Below, one piece after another: positions 1-5,396 of a DNA stretch of 5,396 bases. The notes beneath the pieces are model-generated. The model did not search any database. It had not been told where the DNA came from and worked only from the letters and a program-made list of their open reading frames with translations. Made by a program: the position numbers and the translations under genes. Origin of the DNA: Bacteroidales bacterium (lineage in GTDB: Bacteria; Bacteroidota; Bacteroidia; Bacteroidales; Tenuifilaceae); NCBI GenBank assembly GCA_008933525.1, contig WBUV01000257.1, positions 1-5,396 on the forward strand, written 5' to 3'. Numbering within the stretch: the stretch's first letter is position 1; every line of letters begins with the position of its first letter.

Positions 1-1739
1 GTATTGCATCGGTATTTAACACTACAACTGATAACTACAACTGGCAAACAAGCAATTTTACGCCACCAGCCAACAACAAGTTAGTTATTTACGAATTGCA
101 CATTCGCGATTTTGTATCGGATAGCTATATCCAAACCGTACTGGATTCCTTAAGTTACTTAAAAAAACTGGGAGTAAACGCAATTGAATTAATGCCAATT
201 AACGAGTTTGAAGGAAACGATAGTTGGGGTTACAACCCATCTTTCTACTTCGCCCCCGACAAAGCATATGGCAAGCCAAACGATTATAAAGCTTTTATCG
301 ACGAGGCACATAGATTGGGAATGGCCGTTATTATCGATATGGTTTTTAACCATTCGTATGGTCAATCGCCGCTTGTTCAGATGTACTCAACCTCCGATGG
401 AGCATCATTGGGAACTCCAACATCGAACAACCCTTGGTATAACACAACATGCCCTCACCCACCCTACTGCTGGGGATACGATTTCAACCACGAGAGTCTG
501 CATACAAAATCGTTTATGGACTCGGTTGTTACTTACTGGCTAACAGAATACAAAGTTGACGGATTTCGTTTCGATTTCACAAAAGGCTTTACCAATACAC
601 CTAATGCTGGTTCTGCATTTGATTTACCTAGAATAAACAACCTAAAACGATTGGCCGATAAGATTTGGACCACAAATAGCAATGCCTATGTTATTTTGGA
701 GCATTTCTGCGATAATTCAGAGGAAAAAGCCCTCTCCGATTATGGCATGCTTATTTGGGGTAATGTAACATACAACTACGGCGAAGCATCAATGGGATGG
801 CTTACAAACTCGAACTTTTCAAGTGTTTCGGCAAAACAAAGGGGATGGCCAAATCCACATCTAGTTGGCTACATGGAGAGTCACGACGAGGAACGAATGA
901 TGTATAAAAATATAACGTATGGCAATTCAACAAACTCAAGTCATGATATTAAAAACATAACAATTGCGTGTAAAAGGGTTGAGTTGGCAGCGAATTTCTT
1001 TATCCCAATTCCAGGCCCTAAAATGATATGGCAATTTGGAGAGTTAGGATACGATTACTCTATCGATCACAATGGAAGGGTTGGGAAAAAACCTATTCGT
1101 TGGGATTATTACCTGCCCGATGATAGACGAGGAATATTTAACACTTTTGCTCATCTAAATAGATTAAAGCAAGAATACGAAGCTTTTTCTACCAACAATT
1201 ACGATTATTCCTTAACCGGTGCAAAGAAATGGATTAAACTTGATGGCGTTGATATGGACGTGGTCATTCTAGGGAATTTCGACGTTAACCAAACAGATTT
1301 TACAATTGAATTTCCAACTACAGGTAAATGGTACGAATACTACACCAAAGATTCCATAAACCTAACAACAACATCGACAACATTTACAATGGCTCCAGCA
1401 GAATACAGGCTTTATACATCCAAGAAGATTATTAAGGATGATGTTTATGTTGGTATTGAGGATGTTAATAGTTCCTCAAAAAAATCGGAACTTAACGTTT
1501 GGCCGAATCCTAGCAACGGATTGTTTAATATCGAAATCAATTTAAATAAACCTTCCGCTGTTCAAATTGATGTATTTAACTTATTTGGGCAGAAAGTGTA
1601 CAGCAACACAAAACACTTAATGGCAGGAATTTATGCCGAACCTATAGAGTTCTCTTCTAGGTTTACAAATGGTATTTACATAATTATGTTACAAACAAAT
1701 GAGCAAACACTCAAGGGTAAATTGTCGTTATTTAGGTAG
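1..1739 (+). CDS. Secreted alpha-amylase family (GH13) glycosidase with T9SS sorting domain, 5'-partial
   Basis: A GH13 (alpha-amylase family) enzyme expected to hydrolyse or rearrange alpha-glucans such as starch or glycogen. It is probably exported by Sec and then by the type IX system to the cell surface or medium. The frame is open to the left edge (first full codon at 3), giving 578 visible residues. The TTG at 96 is an internal Leu of the conserved YELHIRDF strand (30-37), so the true start and signal peptide lie off-window. Visible GH13 motifs: region I DMVFNH (112-117); region II GFRFD (187-191), with Arg189 and nucleophile Asp191; region III ILEHF with acid/base Glu233; region IV ESHDEER (292-298), with His294 and stabiliser Asp295. 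All catalytic residues are present. An all-beta domain C follows (about 411-472), then a linker and the sorting domain (about 496-578). The missing N-terminus probably includes a beta-sandwich (CBM48-like) domain, which is inferred. Exact substrate and GH13 subfamily cannot be assigned. Confidence 0.95.
   Translation, partial: IASVFNTTTDNYNWQTSNFTPPANNKLVIYELHIRDFVSDSYIQTVLDSLSYLKKLGVNAIELMPINEFEGNDSWGYNPSFYFAPDKAYGKPNDYKAFIDEAHRLGMAVIIDMVFNHSYGQSPLVQMYSTSDGASLGTPTSNNPWYNTTCPHPPYCWGYDFNHESLHTKSFMDSVVTYWLTEYKVDGFRFDFTKGFTNTPNAGSAFDLPRINNLKRLADKIWTTNSNAYVILEHFCDNSEEKALSDYGMLIWGNVTYNYGEASMGWLTNSNFSSVSAKQRGWPNPHLVGYMESHDEERMMYKNITYGNSTNSSHDIKNITIACKRVELAANFFIPIPGPKMIWQFGELGYDYSIDHNGRVGKKPIRWDYYLPDDRRGIFNTFAHLNRLKQEYEAFSTNNYDYSLTGAKKWIKLDGVDMDVVILGNFDVNQTDFTIEFPTTGKWYEYYTKDSINLTTTSTTFTMAPAEYRLYTSKKIIKDDVYVGIEDVNSSSKKSELNVWPNPSNGLFNIEINLNKPSAVQIDVFNLFGQKVYSNTKHLMAGIYAEPIEFSSRFTNGIYIIMLQTNEQTLKGKLSLFR
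1488..1736 (+). other. T9SS type A C-terminal sorting domain (within the amylase)
   Basis: The last about 83 residues of the amylase form a typical type A Por/T9SS sorting domain. It begins ELNVWPNPSNGLFNI, a variant of the usual 'hYPNPsnG.f.i' opening. It continues through the VFNLFGQKVY strand ('v.d..Gq.v') and the NGIYIIML strand ('l..GiYil.i'), and ends with the basic tail GKLSLFR. In characterised Bacteroidota this domain directs passage through the outer membrane and is then cleaved, with the cargo released or attached to A-LPS. It is preceded by a Ser/Lys-rich linker (about residues 486-495). The assignment rests on motif recognition only. Confidence 0.92.
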
Positions 1740-1759
1740 TTTGCTTGGGATTCGATGCG

Positions 1760-1788
1760 AAAACCTGCTCAAAATTGAGCAGGTTTTT
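1760..1788 (+). terminator. Rho-independent terminator after the amylase gene
   Basis: This is a perfect inverted repeat starting 20 bases after the amylase stop codon. The arm CCTGCTCAA (1764-1772) pairs with TTGAGCAGG (1775-1783), and four A-T pairs (1760-1763 with 1784-1787) extend the stem. In practice the innermost pairs would open to give a tetraloop or larger. The 3' arm runs into TTTTTCTATTTTT, a good U-tract. The 5' arm is preceded by an A-run, so the hairpin could also work on the opposite strand, although no minus-strand gene ends here. It should insulate the downstream outer-membrane protein gene from amylase transcription. Confidence 0.9.
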
Positions 1789-1789
1789 C

Positions 1790-1797
1790 TATTTTTG
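1790..1797 (+). promoter_or_regulatory. Possible Bacteroidota -7 promoter element (TATTTTTG)
   Basis: TATTTTTG matches the known Bacteroidota sigma-ABfr -7 consensus TAnnTTTG. It sits in the T-rich tail of the terminator, 14 bases before the TTG start at 1812. A transcript from here would have a leader of only about 5-10 bases. The usual TTG-containing -33 element is not found at its normal spacing of about 20 bases; the nearest TTG (1775-1777) is too close. The match could be a by-product of the terminator's T-run. It is reported because the terminator implies that the downstream gene needs its own promoter within this 72-base gap. Confidence 0.3.
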
Positions 1798-1811
1798 GTA
1801 AAACAATCAAT

Positions 1812-2903
1812 TTGAAGAAAACAACAATCATACTATACCTTATTTTCGCCCTATCGTGGAATACAATTTCACAGAACAACAAATTTGTCAATATTAACTC
1901 TGTTGGCATTGGGCTAAATCGAAATTTGATTATCCCTCACGATGACACATTAAAACCAATCACCAGCAATAGTATTAACCATTTTGAATTATTATTAACC
2001 CGACAAACAAATGGAGAAAAAGACTGGCATTCATTCATTAAATATCCAGAAGTAGGCATAGTGATAAAAGCACTCGATTTCAATAACCCAGAAGTATTAG
2101 GACATTCGCTTGGCGCATTACCGTTTTTAAACATTAAACTGGGATCGTATAGTAAATTTAACACCTCAATTAGAATAGGGGTAGGACTTGCCTATCTATC
2201 AAAGAAATACAATCAATTGAGTAACCCTTTAAATGTTGCTATTTCATCTTCACTTAATTTAATTGGAGATATGAACTTAACTATCGGTTATCCGATAACT
2301 GAAAGGATAATTATGAATTTAAATTTTAATGCTCTTCACCTATCCAACGGTTCAGTTAAAAAGCCTAACTATGGTCTTAATCTTATTGGGGTAGGAATTG
2401 GAGTAAACTATACAATAAACAAACAAAATCCTGTTAATTCAATACCCATAGAACAAAGACTATCAAATTCGTTCTATTGGATTTCTCTTGCAGGAGGTTT
2501 TAAGGAAGTTGGAGATGCTGGAGGGCCATTGTATTATCCTATCACTAGCCAATTCTCGTACATTAAACCTTTATACCATTATATTCAACTTGGGGCATCA
2601 ATTGATTTGATCTACGACAAGTCAGCACGGTTTCATATACGAAAAGCAGGAAATACCTACAACCCTCCCAAAGATGACTTTAGTGCTGGAGTTTCATCAC
2701 GTATACAAATCTCACTTAATAAAACCTGTTTTTACGGAGAACTCGGAATATACTTGTATAAACCGAATCCCCGCTTTCCAATCATCTACCAACGCTTAGG
2801 GTTTAATTATCAATTAAGCAGATTTCTTTATTACTTCATGGCACTCAAAACTCATGGAAATAGAGCCGATCATATTGATATTGGACTTGCAGTAAAACTC
2901 TAA
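1812..2903 (+). CDS. Outer-membrane PagL-like / acyloxyacyl hydrolase family beta-barrel protein
   Basis: A 363-residue protein resembling the Bacteroidota proteins usually annotated as acyloxyacyl hydrolase or lipid A 3-O-deacylase (PagL family). PagL removes the 3-O-linked acyl chain of lipid A in the outer membrane. The start is TTG at 1812: no in-frame ATG lies between the upstream stop (TGA at 1776) and this codon, and translation from it gives an immediate signal peptide (Lys2-Lys3, hydrophobic 6-15, probable cleavage near Ser20/Gln21). Family landmarks are DWHSFIKYPEVGI (71-83), NPEVLGHSLGALPFLN (92-107), GVGLAYLSKKY (123-133) and the active-site segment HLSNGSVKKPN (176-186), which aligns His176 and Ser178 with PagL His126/Ser128. 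The position of the PagL catalytic Glu is Asn190. Alternating hydrophobic strands fill the rest. The C-terminal half (about 205-363) is also strand-rich and exceeds the size of classical PagL, about 150 residues. It follows a terminator and converges with the next gene. Enzymatic activity is uncertain. Confidence 0.8.
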   Translation: MKKTTIILYLIFALSWNTISQNNKFVNINSVGIGLNRNLIIPHDDTLKPITSNSINHFELLLTRQTNGEKDWHSFIKYPEVGIVIKALDFNNPEVLGHSLGALPFLNIKLGSYSKFNTSIRIGVGLAYLSKKYNQLSNPLNVAISSSLNLIGDMNLTIGYPITERIIMNLNFNALHLSNGSVKKPNYGLNLIGVGIGVNYTINKQNPVNSIPIEQRLSNSFYWISLAGGFKEVGDAGGPLYYPITSQFSYIKPLYHYIQLGASIDLIYDKSARFHIRKAGNTYNPPKDDFSAGVSSRIQISLNKTCFYGELGIYLYKPNPRFPIIYQRLGFNYQLSRFLYYFMALKTHGNRADHIDIGLAVKL

Positions 2904-5396
2904 TACTTCACATAATGGCCAAATATTTTCCCATTCGAATAGGTTAAAGAAACAGTGCAATAACCTCCTCCATTTTCCTCACCAATATTAATTTCACAAC
3001 CTTGTGAATTTGCATCAAAAGTAATTAAAAGGGTATTTCCCATTGAAGAGGTAAAAGCCGATGCTGCATAAATTGGTGGAGTAGAATGCTTTTGAAAGTG
3101 ATACCAATAGTGACACCACTGCGATGGATGAGTATTCCTTGCAGTTATAGTGTGAGCGCTAGCATTGTAGTACAAATCAAAATATCCTCCATAAATTGTT
3201 ACAATTACTCCGCTTGTATTTAGAAAGATTTTGCCCAGTGTTGCATCGTTACCGTTAGCCTTAGCAGAAAGTCCATCGGACAATGCCTTTTCGGTGGTTG
3301 CAAGCACCTGACTTGTTCCAGTATACGAATTACTTAACTGCACAGCACCTTTAGCTGAAGTTGAAGCATTAGAAATTGAAATCACAGCATCGCCCCCAAT
3401 TACTTGCCTATTTGCAGATAGACTAATTGGACCAAGAGCCGATAAAGTTCCCTTGGTCAGTGTAGGCTCAGCACCAAAAGTTGATGCGGAGATATTAACT
3501 CCATTAATTTTGTAATTGCTACCAGAACTGATATTTATATCACCTGCAACATCGAGTTTATACAATGGGTTAACAGTTCCTAAACCTATACGTGATAAAG
3601 TAAAATCGCCATATATCAATGGAGGATTAACGTTTGTATTAGAGATATAGAGTTTATTTGAACCAGCCTCAGAGTATCCAGCTCTATAACCAATAAACAC
3701 ATTTCCTGTGCCGCTTTGATTGCTATATCCGGATTCAGTTCCCAGAAAAATATTTGTACTTCCATTTCGGATATTATAGCCCGCCTTACAACCTAAAACA
3801 GTATTATCGTTTGCTATATAGCCATTATTATGCTCAGCGCCACTCCTTCCTGCATCAATACCAATAAAAGTATTACGTTCTCCATTTTCGAGCCAATATC
3901 CTGCATTGGTCCCGATAAAAGTATTATCACGGCTAGTGGCAATTTTGTAACCTGCATTAATTCCCATAAAGGTATTAAACGAGCCAGCCCAACCGCTCGA
4001 ATTAATGTGATACCCAGCACTAGTACCTATCATTACATTGTAATCCTGATTAGTATGCGAATATCCAGCACTTGAACCAATTAAAGTATTGTGTATTCCT
4101 GATGTTAATGAATAACCGGCATATTCGCCAATAACAATATTATTATTACCATTACTACTAATTGCAGAACTTTTTCCAATTACCACATTGCTATAGCCTG
4201 TTGTATTTGTTTTACCACACTCGTAACCTATAAACACATTACTACTGCCACTAGTATTAGCCAATCCTGAATTATAACCAATAAAAGCATTATAACTACC
4301 GCTTGTAATACTGCTACCTGCCATATATCCGAGAGTTGAGTTATATAAACCCGTTGTAAGATCCTCGCCACTTAAATGACCAATAAAGTAATTACTGGGG
4401 TTCAATTTGAGAAATTTGTTTGATATTGATTTTCCTTGGGTTGAAAGACCTCCCACGGCAAATCCGCCCTTGGCTCCTTTTGTTTCAGAATCATCCACAT
4501 AAACTCTAGCACTATCGGGAGCAACAAACAACAAATTTCTTACCTCAACTGCCTTTCCTTGAGTTGATAATCCTCCAACGGCAAAACCTCCTTTGGCGCC
4601 CTTCGAACTTGCATACTCATTTACATATAGCCTTGCACTATCAGGCGTAATCCTAAAATACTCCAAATTACTTGCTTTTCCTTGAGTTGATAATCCACCA
4701 ACGGCAAATCCGCCCTTGGCTCCTTTTGTTAATACGGCATCCTTTATATTGATTCTAACACCCTCCTGATATACCCCAAAAATCACCTCGCCTGCACTAT
4801 TTTTTACCTCAAAAATGGGATCATCCGGATTAGTGGTTTCATTTCCTACAACCTCCAAGCTATTCGTAAAACTTAAATTTGGTAATTGCGTTATTGAGGA
4901 AGTTCCATTCCAAATAGCCATTTTTCCTGTAGCACCGCTACCAACCAAAATGGGGTTTTGCCATGAGGCACCTATTGCATCACGGGTCAACACTTGACCT
5001 GCAGTTCCTGCCAAATTCTGACTATCGTAAATAGCCGATCTAAAACGAGCAGTCCCATTAACATCGAGAGTAGCAGTAGGAGTTTTAGTAAGAAAACCCC
5101 ACCGCATATTGGCCAAATCGTTATAGAACTTATTTGTAGCAACCCAAGCTCCTTCATTATTAACAAGGGTTTCACCTGTACTGCCTGGCACTAGCGGACC
5201 AACGGGACCTTGTTCTCCATCTTTGGTAATTATTGACCAAACACTTCCATTCCAAACATAGGATCTCTTATCGGAAATATTATAGTATGCCTGATTTACT
5301 TTAGGAGATGATGGCGATTCGTACAATTCACCTAACCATTCTATCGATATACCACTCTCGCCAGCGGGTGCCTCAAATTCTATCCAGTAACCGGGC
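2900..5396 (-). CDS. Large mosaic repeat protein (phage-fibre-like, YadA-like beta-roll repeats), 5'-partial
   Basis: A long minus-strand gene open through the right edge (first full codon 5395-5393), with 831 visible residues. The TTG at 5326 is internal, since coherent sequence (GYWIEFEAPAGESGISIEWL) precedes it. Order of modules: an AYYN..D..SYVWNG.VW module (about 35-58) like those beside collagen-like regions; a short Gly-X-Y stub (about 60-68); a degenerate 'GIGT..P...LDVNG' motif (97-114); three KGAKGGFAVGGLSTQGK repeats (224-322); about thirteen N-x-x-[IL]-G..AGY repeats (351-579), resembling the YadA-head left-handed beta-roll; a second, better IGLGTVNPLYKLDVAG motif (603-618); an ASTSAKGAVQLSN phage tail-fibre repeat (677-709); and an unrecognised C-terminal domain (about 719-831, Cys761, Cys800, Cys813). 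There is no T9SS sorting domain and no recognisable S74 autochaperone at the C-terminus. An elongated, probably trimeric surface fibre or adhesin is inferred. The export route is unknown because the N-terminus is missing. Confidence 0.85.
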   Translation of the reverse strand, partial: PGYWIEFEAPAGESGISIEWLGELYESPSSPKVNQAYYNISDKRSYVWNGSVWSIITKDGEQGPVGPLVPGSTGETLVNNEGAWVATNKFYNDLANMRWGFLTKTPTATLDVNGTARFRSAIYDSQNLAGTAGQVLTRDAIGASWQNPILVGSGATGKMAIWNGTSSITQLPNLSFTNSLEVVGNETTNPDDPIFEVKNSAGEVIFGVYQEGVRINIKDAVLTKGAKGGFAVGGLSTQGKASNLEYFRITPDSARLYVNEYASSKGAKGGFAVGGLSTQGKAVEVRNLLFVAPDSARVYVDDSETKGAKGGFAVGGLSTQGKSISNKFLKLNPSNYFIGHLSGEDLTTGLYNSTLGYMAGSSITSGSYNAFIGYNSGLANTSGSSNVFIGYECGKTNTTGYSNVVIGKSSAISSNGNNNIVIGEYAGYSLTSGIHNTLIGSSAGYSHTNQDYNVMIGTSAGYHINSSGWAGSFNTFMGINAGYKIATSRDNTFIGTNAGYWLENGERNTFIGIDAGRSGAEHNNGYIANDNTVLGCKAGYNIRNGSTNIFLGTESGYSNQSGTGNVFIGYRAGYSEAGSNKLYISNTNVNPPLIYGDFTLSRIGLGTVNPLYKLDVAGDINISSGSNYKINGVNISASTFGAEPTLTKGTLSALGPISLSANRQVIGGDAVISISNASTSAKGAVQLSNSYTGTSQVLATTEKALSDGLSAKANGNDATLGKIFLNTSGVIVTIYGGYFDLYYNASAHTITARNTHPSQWCHYWYHFQKHSTPPIYAASAFTSSMGNTLLITFDANSQGCEINIGEENGGGYCTVSLTYSNGKIFGHYVKY
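3269..3367 (-). other. Phage tail-fibre-type repeat segment within the mosaic protein
   Basis: The segment ASTSAKGAVQLSN...SQVLATTEKALSDGL follows the 'AStt.kGvVqLs...e.lA.T.kAv' pattern of phage tail-fibre repeats (Phage_fiber_2 type). One copy is visible, just before the C-terminal domain. In phage fibres such repeats form the triple-stranded shaft next to the receptor-binding tip. By analogy, the domain that follows would be the distal tip; this is inferred. Confidence 0.7.
3659..4345 (-). repeat. YadA-head-like beta-roll repeat array, about 13 units
   Basis: This is a run of mostly 17-residue (51-nt) units with the pattern [YSFD]-N-[TV]-[FVL]-[IM]-G-x-x-A-G-Y followed by a small polar turn such as NTSGS. 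Examples are SNVFIGYECGKTNTTGY, DNTFIGTNAGYWLENGE and TNIFLGTESGYSNQSGT. Two units are longer: one of 21 residues (with SSGWAGS) and one of 23 (with SGAEHNNGYIAN). The regular buried hydrophobics and Gly resemble the left-handed parallel beta-roll of YadA heads, whose units are 14-15 residues. The array ends at SNKLYISNT, a usual closing segment in these Bacteroidota proteins. Confidence 0.88.
4430..4726 (-). repeat. Three in-phase 41-residue (123-nt) GGFAVGG repeats
   Basis: The 17-residue core KGAKGGFAVGGLSTQGK occurs at 4724-4726 down to 4676, at 4603-4553, and at 4480-4430, exactly 123 nt apart. The three cores are identical in protein but differ in DNA at 6, 7 and 11 of 51 positions in pairwise comparison, all synonymous. 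The 24-residue linkers share a PDSARxYV motif (TPDSARLYV, APDSARVYV). The third core leads instead into a different segment, LNPSNYFIGHLSG, before the beta-roll array. This module is seen in other Bacteroidota fibre-like proteins; its function is unknown to me. Confidence 0.95.

Noticed and set aside
96..98. TTG as the start codon of the amylase
   Set aside because: The frame is open upstream to position 3 and encodes sequence leading into the conserved GH13 strand VIYELHIRDF, in which this TTG is the Leu. The gene is cut by the window edge.
208..543. Overlapping 111-residue open frame inside the amylase
   Set aside because: It lies wholly within a strongly conserved catalytic domain in another frame and its translation has no recognisable features.
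1937..2164. Minus-strand 75-residue open frame opposite the PagL-like gene
   Set aside because: It is antisense to conserved family motifs, with no recognisable product or expression signal.
3814..4075. Short open frames on both strands over the beta-roll region
   Set aside because: They arise because the repeated coding sequence leaves neighbouring frames open, and their translations are repeat shadows.
3660..4345. Regular DNA repeats of about 51 bases (such as CCAATAAAAGTATTA) suggestive of a CRISPR-like or direct-repeat array
   Set aside because: The period equals 17 codons, the repeats are imperfect, and they encode the NTFIG beta-roll motif in frame. This is a coding repeat.
4815..5194. 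Short plus- and minus-strand open frames near the right end
   Set aside because: They overlap the well-supported minus-strand mosaic gene and show no protein features of their own.
5324..5326. TTG as the start codon of the large minus-strand gene
   Set aside because: The frame continues to the right edge with 23 plausible residues (GYWIEFEAPAGESGISIEWL and flanks), so this is an internal Leu and the gene is 5'-partial.
2900..5396. Prophage or tailocin call
   Set aside because: Only one gene with fibre-like modules is visible, with no capsid, terminase, integrase, sheath or baseplate gene. Such modules also occur in chromosomal Bacteroidota proteins.

Overview
The window is an AT-rich stretch of a Bacteroidota chromosome, or a contig from one. 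Three signs point there: a type IX secretion (T9SS) type A C-terminal sorting domain on a GH13 amylase, an outer-membrane PagL-like protein of the kind common in this phylum, and a mosaic repeat protein with the 'LDVxG' and 'GGFAVGG' modules typical of Bacteroidota surface/fibre-like proteins. There are no clear Shine-Dalgarno sequences, which also fits. The order or genus cannot be decided from this sequence.

Layout: (1) Positions 1-1739 (+) hold the 3' part of a secreted alpha-amylase-family enzyme. Its frame is open to the left edge, so the N-terminus is missing. (2) Positions 1740-1811 hold a strong rho-independent terminator, and a possible Bacteroidota-type -7 promoter element lies in its T-rich tail. 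(3) Positions 1812-2903 (+) hold a complete gene with a TTG start for an outer-membrane PagL/acyloxyacyl-hydrolase-like beta-barrel. (4) Positions 2900-5396 (-) hold a large repeat-rich protein whose N-terminus lies beyond the right edge. It joins a phage-fibre-like N-terminal module, a collagen-like stub, three 41-residue GGFAVGG repeats, about thirteen YadA-like beta-roll repeats, a phage tail-fibre repeat and an unrecognised Cys-containing C-terminal domain. Genes 2 and 3 converge and their stop codons overlap by 4 bp. There is no long non-coding stretch.

The three genes do not form an obvious pathway. All appear to act at or outside the outer membrane: polysaccharide breakdown, possible lipid A deacylation, and a probable surface-exposed or fibrous structure. 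The terminator separates genes 1 and 2, and gene 3 is on the other strand, so this is probably a set of separate transcription units. No SusC/SusD-type genes, mobile elements, RNA genes, CRISPR arrays or recognisable defence system are visible. The most interesting material is the repeat architecture and orphan C-terminal domain of gene 3, and the absent canonical catalytic Glu in gene 2.
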